DNA of 64,000 nt from Candidatus Melainabacteria bacterium (GTDB lineage: Bacteria; Cyanobacteriota; Vampirovibrionia; Obscuribacterales; Obscuribacteraceae): the NCBI GenBank assembly GCA_003963305.1, contig RXJR01000009.1, positions 62,001-126,000 on the forward strand, read 5' to 3'. Numbering within the stretch: position 1 is the stretch's first letter; every line of letters starts with the position of its first letter. Below the pieces are notes generated by a model. It saw only the letters and a program-made list of their open reading frames with translations. It was not told the origin of the DNA and ran no database searches. The translations under genes and the position numbers were made by a program. Positions 1 through 8,368 of the stretch are shown piece after piece.

Positions 1-2769
1 ATAACTGACACTACGGCCGGTGCCATCTGTCACCGAAGTCAACCTGCCACTGGTATAGTTGAGGGTCAGCGTGCGCCCCATTCCGTTGGTGACGCTGGTC
101 AGTACCCCTGCGGTGTAGTTGAGAGTGACCGTGACTCCGAACGGATAGACAATAGTCGAAACGTCACCTGCACTATTGAAATTGTAGGTCACCTGATCGG
201 GCGTCTTGTATGAATAGAGACCACCACTCAACGTCAGGGAACCCGTCAATCCAAGTGGAGAATGATAGGAACCATCTGGCAGCTTGTAGAAGATCTCTTC
301 GGTTGTCGGCGTCTTTAAGACCACAGTATTCTGGGCCATTTGTCCAATCAGCCAGTATTCAGACAGTGCTATGGCAGCCGCTGCCACAGTTGTATATCCG
401 CCCGAGAACGTTGCTGCAATGTCAGTGGTTGCAAGCACTGAAACAATCGCGGCTGCAGCTTCAATAGGCGAGTCATCTCCAAGCCCTTTATTTCCGTCAC
501 TGCTGACTGCAACATTCCATTTGTAATTGTGGGTCCACCCCAACCCTAGTACTCCATCGTTGAACCGGTTTGAGGAGTCATAGAGCGAATCGAAAGCTAG
601 CGTGTATGGGAAGTCACCACTGCCCAACGAAAGGTCAGTCTTGTTCAAGCTGAACGCGCCGGAAAATACATCAATTGGATCGCCAATCTTTTCACCCTGC
701 CCAGGCTTCGGCTTCCGCGGTCCACCAAGGATGCCATTAATGATACTGGTAATGGTATCAAGCTGGGTGTTGTAGCCACCACGCAGTCCACCTGAAATAA
801 ATCCGGCGCCGTTGCCAGGGTAAAGTTGCATCCATGCATCGCCCTGCCAGTGATCGAAAGTCAAATCACCGTGTTGTGACAGGAGCTGTTGCGGATTAAG
901 CAATCCAACTGCATATTGGTTCCACAGAACCAATTGACTCTTAACGTTGGCAAGGTTAGCCTGAGTCGTATAGAAGATTTTGTAGCCCAACTGGCTCGCC
1001 GCAGGCACGTACGTATTAGCGGAAAGTCCCGAGTTAATGTCCTGGCGTAAAACAAGAGCTTCCAGGCTAGAGTTGTGAACACCGGCAAAACTCAGGCCTG
1101 GCTGGGCAGAAGGCAAACTGTTGTTCATCAACAGATTGCTTAAAACTAGAGATCCCAGGTCGAAGCTAAAGTCTGGATAGTTCGGATCGTAATGAATCAA
1201 TCCCACAAAATTGTGGAAAATTGCAGAATAACCGCCACCAGTGTTCATCGTTGCTAGAGCAAGAAGAATACCTTTGCAACTCTGCGCATAATAATCCGCC
1301 CCCGCAACAGCTTTTGCCTCACCATAAACGGCCTCAGCGGTCAGAGGCAGTCCACTGGCAATAGCCTGTTGCATCAGGCTTCGATGATGATCTGCCATTC
1401 CACGTCCTGGTTTACCGAATCCAAGCTCGATATAACCAAAGGAACCGGCGTTGTAGAACGCGTTGTTACTGGCGCCGTTGGGATATGCGTTATGCACAAT
1501 AGAAATGTTCGTCCCATTAAACTGATTTGTCGCCGTTGCAAGAATCACTCCGTCCAGAGCTAGCTGGGCAAAACCACTTGCTTCCGCATAAATGTGTAAG
1601 CGACGTCCATAAACCTGGTCCGATGTAAAAGTCAAACCAAAAACGTTGGCAAAACTCAACGTAATTGAAATCTTGTAGCTGTCCGGAATATCACCCGTCC
1701 AGATCGTCGGCACATCCCCCACGGTCTCGTAAGGTAGCGCTGTTTGGAACAGCGGAATGGTCGCCGGCACAATCTGCCTACCACCTACGACATCGTCCAT
1801 GGTGGCATCAGGAATGTTGGTCTTGATGTAATTGACCAGATTGGACGCATACGTTGCGAGCTTAGTGTTCATCGCCGCGTGATTGAGGTTCTGAACGAAA
1901 TCGCCATTCGGATCGATGGTCGCACCGGTCGTCATGGCGTTGATCAGGTCGGCCTGCACGTAGCCGGTAGCAGTCTGCAGGTTAATACCTGTTTTGTAGG
2001 TGTGAGCCTTAAAGGCCGGGTCATAAACATACAAGGTGCCGCCGATGTCCACCTGCACCCAGCAGTGCAAGAGCGTGATCGTGTTGAGGCTGCCATCACC
2101 ATTGATATTGTAGGTGGTGGGCTGACCTCCGTTCCAGAAGATATCGTTAGCACGATTCGCATTCGCTGCATCAGTGGCGCAGCCGAGCCAGGAAGCCACC
2201 TGCGCTGCACTTAATGTGATCTGTCCAAGCACGTAGTTTGCCGTATAGCCAGCCTGCCGCAACAAAGCGACCATGAGCATTGCCTGGTCGAATGCAGAGC
2301 CCGCACCGTCAAGCAGGGCGCCAAATGGACCTTTCGACACGCCAAAGGCCGGATAGTAGCTGATGTTGTCGTGAACGAACTGGTAAATCAGGTTCGGATC
2401 ATTGTTGAGAGCCCGAGCAAGTTCGGCAATTGAATCAGGTCCTTGCACCACTCCTGAATCAAGGAAAGCAGGAGCAATAGCGCTGCGACCGTTCAGTTGT
2501 TCTGTGGTGAAAGTCGTACGCGGCACAGGACGAGTGCTGAGGATACGCTTCGCCTCCTCGGGAGTCCAACCCGGCATGGACACTTCACGGACCTGGCTGA
2601 AGGGCGCAGAAGCCCCCCCTGAAACCACCGCGGTTTGATCTCCAGCAGCTTCTACTTGATCTGGCATTGCGGTATCCTCAGTGGTTTGATGAATGTCAGA
2701 CAAGAGCGGCACGTTCGTACCTGCCTCAATCTCTTTGCTCTCCGGGTTTTCATTGTTATCCGGTATCAT
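1..2769 (-). CDS. Rhs/YD-repeat protein with degenerate transglutaminase-like domain (3' end outside window)
   Basis: An uninterrupted 923-codon frame enters from the left edge. Start ATG at 2769 follows AAAGGA with 6-base spacing; an in-frame ATG at 2784 is the alternative. There is no signal peptide. Around residues 120-260 lies a transglutaminase-like region: QFVHDNISYYP, then SAFDQAMLMVALLRQAGY, then LHCWVQV and YDPAFK. The His and Asp positions are kept, but the usual catalytic Cys position appears to be Ala. A DUF6531-like Rhs entry segment follows (GDPIDVFSGAF ... GLGWTHNY), then YD repeats of the form LTSVTNGMGRTLTLNY continuing past the edge. Known Rhs proteins build a beta-cocoon around a C-terminal toxin, which cannot be seen here. 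It is last in a minus-strand run with the two genes upstream. Confidence 0.85.
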   Translation of the reverse strand, partial: MIPDNNENPESKEIEAGTNVPLLSDIHQTTEDTAMPDQVEAAGDQTAVVSGGASAPFSQVREVSMPGWTPEEAKRILSTRPVPRTTFTTEQLNGRSAIAPAFLDSGVVQGPDSIAELARALNNDPNLIYQFVHDNISYYPAFGVSKGPFGALLDGAGSAFDQAMLMVALLRQAGYTANYVLGQITLSAAQVASWLGCATDAANANRANDIFWNGGQPTTYNINGDGSLNTITLLHCWVQVDIGGTLYVYDPAFKAHTYKTGINLQTATGYVQADLINAMTTGATIDPNGDFVQNLNHAAMNTKLATYASNLVNYIKTNIPDATMDDVVGGRQIVPATIPLFQTALPYETVGDVPTIWTGDIPDSYKISITLSFANVFGLTFTSDQVYGRRLHIYAEASGFAQLALDGVILATATNQFNGTNISIVHNAYPNGASNNAFYNAGSFGYIELGFGKPGRGMADHHRSLMQQAIASGLPLTAEAVYGEAKAVAGADYYAQSCKGILLALATMNTGGGYSAIFHNFVGLIHYDPNYPDFSFDLGSLVLSNLLMNNSLPSAQPGLSFAGVHNSSLEALVLRQDINSGLSANTYVPAASQLGYKIFYTTQANLANVKSQLVLWNQYAVGLLNPQQLLSQHGDLTFDHWQGDAWMQLYPGNGAGFISGGLRGGYNTQLDTITSIINGILGGPRKPKPGQGEKIGDPIDVFSGAFSLNKTDLSLGSGDFPYTLAFDSLYDSSNRFNDGVLGLGWTHNYKWNVAVSSDGNKGLGDDSPIEAAAAIVSVLATTDIAATFSGGYTTVAAAAIALSEYWLIGQMAQNTVVLKTPTTEEIFYKLPDGSYHSPLGLTGSLTLSGGLYSYKTPDQVTYNFNSAGDVSTIVYPFGVTVTLNYTAGVLTSVTNGMGRTLTLNYTSGRLTSVTDGTGRSVSY

Positions 2770-2869
2770 TTTTAGTCCTTTCATGTTCAGTTGATGTGTG
2801 TAGCTAGGGCGAGGCTCGTATCCTGTACTTAAGGAACTAGCCTCACTTAACTGCTGTCTGAATTGGCTT

Positions 2870-3145
2870 CTACAGCCCGCCCAGACCTTGCGTTGTCACC
2901 ACGGACTTCCTGTTGCCCGCCGCATCGTATACGGTGGCAACATTCGTGCCGCTTGGCACGAAGGAAGTCTGAGTCAGACGACCAAGCTTGTCGTAGCTGT
3001 ACTGCACCGAAGCAGGAGGCTCGTTCTTGGTCAGGAACGGTGCGCCCTGATAATTGAAGGCCAGGACTGTCGTGTCCTGCACCGAGCCCCAGATAAATGG
3101 CGCGCCCTGGTAGGCCTGCCACAAGTCGAATGTTGCTGTAGTCAT
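2870..3145 (-). CDS. YD-repeat mini-protein
   Basis: A 91-residue protein starts at ATG 3145 after AAAGGAAG. The N-terminal half holds two copies of a YQGAPF motif (AYQGAPFIW and NYQGAPFLT). Such a motif occurs in phage- and surface-structural proteins as far as I recall. The C-terminal half is a single YD repeat (YSYDKLGRLTQTSF ... VYDAAGNRKSVV). It has no signal peptide and no toxin domain, and is far shorter than any normal Rhs protein. It sits between the beta-helix-like gene (27 bases upstream) and the Rhs gene (100 bases downstream), all on one strand, so co-transcription is likely. It may be an accessory structural subunit or the remnant of a longer YD protein. Coding status is well supported; function is unknown. 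Confidence 0.7.
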   Translation of the reverse strand: MTTATFDLWQAYQGAPFIWGSVQDTTVLAFNYQGAPFLTKNEPPASVQYSYDKLGRLTQTSFVPSGTNVATVYDAAGNRKSVVTTQGLGGL

Positions 3146-3172
3146 TGTTTTCTTCCTTTCTATGCCAGGGGT

Positions 3173-5335
3173 TTACTGAGTGATCGTCACCGGACCACTG
3201 ACACTCGCCGTCAGGCTCGAGCTGCCCCAGGCCTCGAAGAAAACGTCGACCACACAGTTTTCAGTCGGCGTAAAGGTGAGCGAATACTGCGTCCACGCCG
3301 TACCGGCAACTGCAGCCACAATATCCGTACCGGGCGAACCGACACCCGGATAGCGGCCGCCTGCGATCTTCAGCTGCGCACTGATACCAGACGCCGCACT
3401 GAGCTGCGCATAGTATTTGATCGTCGTCGGCACACCGGCAGCACAGGGCACCTTGCCCACATTCAGCCGCAAAGGCGAACTGGCAAAAGCATTCGCGTTC
3501 GGCGAGAGCTTCCAGCCACTGCCACCACTCTGACCGGTGACGCCAGTCGTCGTGATCGTGCCGTAGTCGCTGTAGATGCTGTTGTTCGCCACGAGCCCGC
3601 CTTCACGATGAGCGATGACCACATTGCCCGAAGTCTCCCCGGTCGCAGGATCACCAAGAGCCACCTTCGGCGCCGTGCCATTCTGCGTCCAGCTGTAGAT
3701 GATCGCTTCACCTTCGCTGCCGCTCGTGAACTTCACCTGAGTGCCCAGGTTGAAGTTGGTATCGAGCGTGAAGATCTCCACGTAAGCATTGTTCAACTGC
3801 ACCTGCGCGCCCGAGTTGTTCCGAGCCTGCAGGTTATAGCCCACGAAACCATTCATGTTCTGGAAAAGGAAGCCGACCGCAGCACTGCCCGAAGCGTTAT
3901 CATTGGCAGTGTTGTTATAGAAGATGCAGGGGCTGGAGATGTTGAAGCCATTGGTGTTGCCTGTGGTCGAGCCGATCACCGAGCAATCGTGGATGCTGAT
4001 TGCAGGCGATCCCACGTTGGCAGGGACAACGATACCGTCACCGCTAGTATTGCCGATCATCTTCACGAAAGCCAGGCTGTAAGCCACGGCATCAGTGTTG
4101 TAGTTGGTGGTCTGAGGAATGCTCAGACTGCCCGGCGAGTTGAGCACATTCACCGCATTGAACGTGACTGCATGCGCAGGCATTGTGAAAAGACCGCCAC
4201 AATCCGAAATAGTAAAGTTGGAAAGGGTGTAACCCTTCTTCGTCGAACCGTTCAAATTGATAGGCGTGGTAAACCTGGTGAAACCAATACGATCGAGCGT
4301 GACATAGTCACACCCAACCACCAGACCAGCCGTTGCCCCGGCAGCCACACCGTCGAACACAGACAGACCGTTCTGGGTGGTCATGCCGGTCGTATCCCAG
4401 CCGCCCGAAATAATGATCGGGCTGCCGGCCGTGCCGCTCGTTGCACTGTTGAAAGTGTCGGTGATGGCAAGACCACCAACGCCTGCCGCGCTCCTGCTCA
4501 GAGGCTGCAGAATCGAGAGTGCCACCGAACCGGTCGTGCCCGACCAGATACCCTTGGCAGTCACCGCCGACCCCGCACCACCCGTATCGAGTACGACAGC
4601 AGTGCCGTTGATCGACTTGATACCATACCAGGTGGCATTGTCAGACGAGATCAGGCTGTTCAGGGTGAGACAGTTCACCGCCGAAGACGCCTTACAGGCG
4701 ACGATGTCATCAAGGGTGAGAGTCACCGCGCCCGGATCGCTGATGGCGAAGAGCCGGATGCTCTGGATGCTGGCGCCGAAGTTGGCACCGCTGTCGATAG
4801 TGACCAGGTTCCACTGCCCGGCAGCAAGCGCAGGCAGAGTCAGCTGGTTGACAGGCGTCGCACCGGCCGTGTCACTGCACAGGTCGAGCCGAAGCACCCC
4901 GGTCGCCACTGCCACACTCGGCTTCACCCAGAAGGACAGCTGCTGGTAGGTGCTCAGGTTGAGCGCACCGGTGGCGAAGAAAGCCGCCACACCGGTCGTG
5001 AAAGCAGCCGCTATGACCACGTTGACCGCACTGGTGGCGCTCAACTTGCCTGACTGGCTGCCCGTACTGGTGACATTGGTCTTGGGCGACCAGGCTGCAC
5101 CACTGGTGTAGACACTCTGCGTCAGAGCACTGGCCAGCGTCACCGCACTGGACAGATTGGTGAACGTGGCATTGATGCCCGAAGCGGTAGGCGCCCGGCC
5201 CATCACTCGGATCGTGTCGCCAGCGGCCACACCGGCACTGGCAATACCAGCCAGGGTTTTCTTCCGCAGCGCGAAAGTCAAACCGGAGTTGGCATCGTTT
5301 CCGCCGACCTCGTCGACGTATCTTGTAGTTGGCAT
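3173..5335 (-). CDS. Large beta-rich surface or phage-tail-like protein (beta-helix type)
   Basis: The 720-residue protein starts at ATG 5335 behind AAAGGAA; an upstream ATG at 5404 in frame has no ribosome site. The N-terminus (YVDEVGGNDANSGLTFA followed by AAGDTIRVMG) is the opening typical of right-handed parallel beta-helix proteins of pectate-lyase or phage-tail type. Residues about 120-220 look like a jelly-roll carbohydrate-binding segment (LSFWVKPS ... WNLVTIDSG ... LTLDDIVACK). A long Gly/Ser/Thr/Asn-rich repeat region follows, with a further beta-sandwich at the C-terminus. There is no signal peptide, so any export would need a non-Sec route. It heads the run leading into the mini YD protein and Rhs gene. 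Catalytic residues were not identified. Confidence 0.75.
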   Translation of the reverse strand: MPTTRYVDEVGGNDANSGLTFALRKKTLAGIASAGVAAGDTIRVMGRAPTASGINATFTNLSSAVTLASALTQSVYTSGAAWSPKTNVTSTGSQSGKLSATSAVNVVIAAAFTTGVAAFFATGALNLSTYQQLSFWVKPSVAVATGVLRLDLCSDTAGATPVNQLTLPALAAGQWNLVTIDSGANFGASIQSIRLFAISDPGAVTLTLDDIVACKASSAVNCLTLNSLISSDNATWYGIKSINGTAVVLDTGGAGSAVTAKGIWSGTTGSVALSILQPLSRSAAGVGGLAITDTFNSATSGTAGSPIIISGGWDTTGMTTQNGLSVFDGVAAGATAGLVVGCDYVTLDRIGFTRFTTPINLNGSTKKGYTLSNFTISDCGGLFTMPAHAVTFNAVNVLNSPGSLSIPQTTNYNTDAVAYSLAFVKMIGNTSGDGIVVPANVGSPAISIHDCSVIGSTTGNTNGFNISSPCIFYNNTANDNASGSAAVGFLFQNMNGFVGYNLQARNNSGAQVQLNNAYVEIFTLDTNFNLGTQVKFTSGSEGEAIIYSWTQNGTAPKVALGDPATGETSGNVVIAHREGGLVANNSIYSDYGTITTTGVTGQSGGSGWKLSPNANAFASSPLRLNVGKVPCAAGVPTTIKYYAQLSAASGISAQLKIAGGRYPGVGSPGTDIVAAVAGTAWTQYSLTFTPTENCVVDVFFEAWGSSSLTASVSGPVTITQ

Positions 5336-5421
5336 GTTCTGATTTCCTTTTGCATTCGGGAACATCGCCCGAAGGTTTTCGATGGAAAGGAATTCCTGAC
5401 ACACGAACAGTTAGCTGCCTG

Positions 5422-5600
5422 TCATATAAATGCGACAGCTCTCTCTGAGAACTGCCTCACTTACGCAATCAGCTTTTCTTGCCATATAAATGCGACAGCC
5501 CTCTCTGAGAACTGCCTCACTTACGCAATCAGCTCTTCTTGCCATAAATGCAACAGCCCCCTCTGAGAACTGCATCATCTATGCAATCAGCTTGTTCTTG
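5422..5600. repeat. 60-bp tandem direct repeat, three copies
   Basis: Three consecutive units of 60, 60 and about 59 bases share CATATAAATGCGACAG and GAGAACTGCCTCACTTACG. The first two are nearly identical; the third has several changes and one small deletion. They lie directly upstream of the minus-strand gene starting at 5335, so they could be a regulatory array or a slippage product. Confidence 0.85.
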
Positions 5601-6103
5601 TGTCGGGCACATTCCTTAAAAGTGAGACTGAAAATTTGTCTTCTAGCCGCAGTCTACTAAGACCGTCCTATGGGCATACGCACTCACTATCCCGTCTGCG
5701 TACTTACTATGCCCATATGCGTTCTCACTGTCCGTCTGCATAATTACAATCCTGCCTATCAACTATCTTCTGGTCCAGAAAGCAGCAACTAAGCCGCAAC
5801 CGAGGAACAATAGATCGAACCAACCTCCCGAAAGAGATTGGTTTGCAATGAAAGAGTTCGCACAGGACTTGGTAAGAAGGAACAGACTCGGTGAAACGTA
5901 CGGACATAAAAGACCCTGTAAGTATCAACATCTAGCCGAAGTTACGCAAGGTTGACGCAAGCTGCGCGATACCGTATACAATACCAGACAATTTCTTGTT
6001 AGGCATCATATACAGTGGCATTGCAGCCTTTGTTAAGAAACACCGCTTGTCAATATTTCGCAGATGTTACACCAGTTTTGCCCTATCGCAGATATCACAG
6101 AGC

Positions 6104-6131
6104 GAGGGAGCGCAATCTACCGCGCTCCCTC
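6104..6131 (-). terminator. Perfect 10-bp hairpin downstream of the S1-domain gene
   Basis: GAGGGAGCGC (6104-6113) pairs with GCGCTCCCTC (6122-6131) around an 8-base loop. It lies about 50 bases past the stop of the minus-strand S1 gene. No T-run follows on that strand, so it may be a transcript end stabiliser rather than a classical intrinsic terminator. Confidence 0.45.
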
Positions 6132-6179
6132 TACTTAGTGATTGACTGCTCTTCGCTACCTGGCACTAACGAAGCAAAC

Positions 6180-6767
6180 TCAGGCGCGCACCGAAGGCGC
6201 CAGGTCGATACGAAGACCGCCCTTGTCGTCGACCAGAGCACCCAACACATCAACCTCAATCTCTGCTCCGGGAACGAATGAGGTGAACGCGCCCAGAGAA
6301 GGCGACCCACCCCGGCACAGATTCCGGGAGTGGATCAAACCACGCCGTCCCGCCGCCATGCCACACTGCAACTCCACGAAGACACCATAGTCCGTGGCAT
6401 TGACCACCTTCCCGAAGAGCCCCTTCGGCTTGTCCGCGCTCAGACGCTCCACGATAACCGTGTCGTCGATACCGACTTCACTGGCCCAGGTGCGACGGTT
6501 CGGACGCTCGCCACTTACCAGCAACTTGACCGTCAGCACATCCCCCAGCTTGAAGTTGGCCAGCCGATCGTTCTTGTTGCCGCCCAACATCTGCTTCCGA
6601 TGCAAGAGCGCAGTCTCGCCGCGCCCCTCAAAAGAAAGGATCGCACCCATCAGCTTTCCATCCTGAATGAACGGCTTTTTCACCGTCCCGGACAGGATCT
6701 CTCCATCAACCAGAAGTCCATCAACCAGAAGTCCATTGACGTCGGCAGTGCTGATCACGTTTTCCAT
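6180..6767 (-). CDS. S1-domain RNA-binding protein
   Basis: The 195-residue protein starts at ATG 6767 with GGAG 8 bases upstream; a longer in-frame start at 6797 lacks a site. Two S1-like OB folds are visible. The first is about residues 28-95 (SGTVKKPFIQDGKLMGAIL ... FKLGDVLTVKLL). The second is about 118-190 (GLFGKVVNATDYGVFVEL ... GRRGLIHSRN ... GAEIEVDVLGA). S1 domains bind single-stranded RNA in ribosomal S1, PNPase and similar proteins, so an RNA-binding role is expected. The N-terminus carries the small tandem duplication GLLVDGLLVDG, matched by a 15-base DNA repeat, which looks like recent slippage. It sits upstream of the structural/Rhs genes after a long gap, so a functional link is uncertain. 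Confidence 0.8.
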   Translation of the reverse strand: MENVISTADVNGLLVDGLLVDGEILSGTVKKPFIQDGKLMGAILSFEGRGETALLHRKQMLGGNKNDRLANFKLGDVLTVKLLVSGERPNRRTWASEVGIDDTVIVERLSADKPKGLFGKVVNATDYGVFVELQCGMAAGRRGLIHSRNLCRGGSPSLGAFTSFVPGAEIEVDVLGALVDDKGGLRIDLAPSVRA

Positions 6768-6866
6768 ATTCGTTCTCCATCTTTCAATCTTTGGCATTTA
6801 AGCCAGTTTCATCTAAGGCACGCAGGACTGCGCACCCACTTTGATCTTTGATCTCACATCAAGACA

Positions 6867-7160
6867 TCAAGCGCAGGCAGGAAACACAGAGTCGAGTTCC
6901 AGAACAAGCACCCCGAACTCCACTTCCAGCCCCTGCTCTTCCAGCTCGACTAACAAATCATTAGCCACAGAAAATGCATCGAAGTCCTCCTTGAGGATCT
7001 CGCTTGCACCGAACAGCGAGCACAGTTCTTTTTCACGGGGAAGGTTGCCGTTGTTGCCATCAAACAGGTTCTCGATGGCATGCACTTCCCGCACACGATA
7101 CTCGAAAGCACCGTTAGTAGCCTTGGTCTTGAGAATGTAGATTCCATTGTTGGCAGACAT
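6867..7160 (-). CDS. Small acidic protein of unknown function
   Basis: Ninety-seven residues start at ATG 7160 with GAGGA 6 bases upstream, which rules out the longer frame starting at 7268. The N-terminus has beta-strand character (NGIYILKTKATNGAFEYRVREVHAIENL). The C-terminus is helical and acidic (DFDAFSVANDLLVELEEQGLEVEFG) and ends in a hydrophobic strand (VLVLELDSVF). There is no signal peptide or membrane segment. It is co-oriented with the S1 gene about 100 bases downstream and the lipoprotein gene upstream. I do not recognise the family. Confidence 0.65.
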   Translation of the reverse strand: MSANNGIYILKTKATNGAFEYRVREVHAIENLFDGNNGNLPREKELCSLFGASEILKEDFDAFSVANDLLVELEEQGLEVEFGVLVLELDSVFPACA

Positions 7161-7308
7161 CTTCTCGTCCTCTTTTGTACCGTTCGGCGAAGCACCAGAA
7201 ACAGTGCTAGCCCTTAGTGTCCTCTTTAACAGGAAGGTCCACATTGAACATTGGACATTTCTATCCAACCAGGGTGGTCATCTCCACCCGTAATACTAAG
7301 GTCGCCTG

Positions 7309-7872
7309 CTACCTGGATCCGGCAGTCATCTCACTCCACATCTTGCGCACGGCCGGATCTGCCAGCAAGCGTGACAGGTCCGCCTGCTGTTTGACCAACT
7401 GCCCCTGCTGTTTTGCCAGCTCGCTCTGCGCCATCACGAGCGCCGTCTTAACAGCCAACTCATAAAGCTGCATCACCTGGTCAGACGAAAGATTGTTATT
7501 GAGAGACTGCTCACAAAGACGGAACAGAGTCTCCCTCAAGAACTGCAGCGTCTGCGAACGCTTGCTCAAATCGATAACTGCAGTGGAAAACTCGAGCTGC
7601 GTCTTAGCATCCACCTGCGGATTGCTTAGAGAAACCTGCGCCATGAGCTGCGTCACAGTCTGGAGCGCAACATCGGGCGACGGCTCCGAACAAACCTGCA
7701 TACCTTTGCCATCGGCGCGCGGCAAAACAACGATGCCACGCCTGGTCGCATCAGTGTCGATCCAGTAAGCCTTGCCGACCGTCAGCTCGTGGGTATTGGC
7801 CGGCGGGTTGAAGCTGGCACATCCAGACAACAGCGTCGAAGCCACCAGCGCGACTACTAGTAGACGTTTCAT
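7309..7872 (-). CDS. Secreted lipoprotein with helical C-terminus
   Basis: The 187-residue protein starts at ATG 7872 behind AAAGGAACGG. A classical lipoprotein signal ends in the lipobox LLSGC, so the mature protein begins at Cys18 and is probably membrane-anchored. The mature part has a short beta region (KAYWIDTDATRRGIVVLPR) and then long amphipathic helices (residues about 70-187) rich in Gln and Ala (SELAKQQGQLVKQQADLSRLL), likely a coiled coil. It is co-oriented with the four-helix membrane protein gene ending 38 bases upstream, so the two may form one envelope unit. Function is unknown. Confidence 0.75.
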   Translation of the reverse strand: MKRLLVVALVASTLLSGCASFNPPANTHELTVGKAYWIDTDATRRGIVVLPRADGKGMQVCSEPSPDVALQTVTQLMAQVSLSNPQVDAKTQLEFSTAVIDLSKRSQTLQFLRETLFRLCEQSLNNNLSSDQVMQLYELAVKTALVMAQSELAKQQGQLVKQQADLSRLLADPAVRKMWSEMTAGSR

Positions 7873-7909
7873 TTTTCCGTTCCTTTCTATTGGACGAATG
7901 CGAACTATT

Positions 7910-8368
7910 CTATTCGCTGCCCCCCGCTCGCTTAGCAGGGGAATTCTTGTAACACGAACCTTCGATAACAGGAATTATCAAAGTTACGAGGATCAGACAG
8001 ACTGATCCAAGGTACGGCTGGTACCAGGTGAAGGTGGCGGCGAACGGACCCCCGAGCGCAAACACCCATGCCGTGAAGGCCAGACACGCAGTCAGCCAGT
8101 GGAACATTTTGCTCGGCGCAAAACCCGGCGGGTCAGTCTTTATGAAACACACATAAAGAGGTGTCATGGCCAGAAGCGCACCAAAAACGCCCCAGGTCAG
8201 CCAGAGAGGTTGATTGTTGTGCTCACTGAGCAAGCCGGCGATCGTCACATACGCTGCCACGATATCAGCAGGAATATACTTCACCAGCTTCTCAAAATAC
8301 GAATCAGTCGTCTTACTATCAGGCGATGGATCCTGAGGAGCCAGCCGCCACCTGAATGGATTGATCAT
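7910..8368 (-). CDS. Integral membrane protein
   Basis: A 152-residue protein starts at ATG 8368 with GAAAGGA upstream. A hydrophilic N-terminus (about 30 residues) ends in the sequence EKLVKYIPADIVAAYVTIAGLL, a pattern I have seen in small conserved membrane proteins of unknown function. Four hydrophobic segments follow: residues about 32-48, 55-75, 88-110 and 118-138. The tail is short and charged (KNSPAKRAGGSE). It lies immediately upstream of the lipoprotein gene on the same strand. The role is unknown; a scaffold or channel is possible but not supported by motifs. Confidence 0.7.
   Translation of the reverse strand: MINPFRWRLAPQDPSPDSKTTDSYFEKLVKYIPADIVAAYVTIAGLLSEHNNQPLWLTWGVFGALLAMTPLYVCFIKTDPPGFAPSKMFHWLTACLAFTAWVFALGGPFAATFTWYQPYLGSVCLILVTLIIPVIEGSCYKNSPAKRAGGSE

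Larger units (their letters stand above)
5405..6179. other. Long intergenic stretch with tandem repeats and a hairpin
   Basis: No convincing gene is seen in these 775 bases. They contain three 60-bp tandem repeats (5422-5600), a block of shorter degenerate repeats built on CGTCTGCGTACTTACTAT-like units (about 5651-5740), and a perfect hairpin at 6104-6131. The promoter of the minus-strand structural genes is expected here, but I could not define it. Confidence 0.6.

Noticed and set aside
2888-5053. 721-codon open frame on the plus strand
   Set aside because: It is antisense to the well-supported beta-helix gene (3173-5335) and the YD mini gene, is Arg/His-rich, has no ribosome site and shows no domain. 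The GC-rich codon use of the real gene leaves this strand open.
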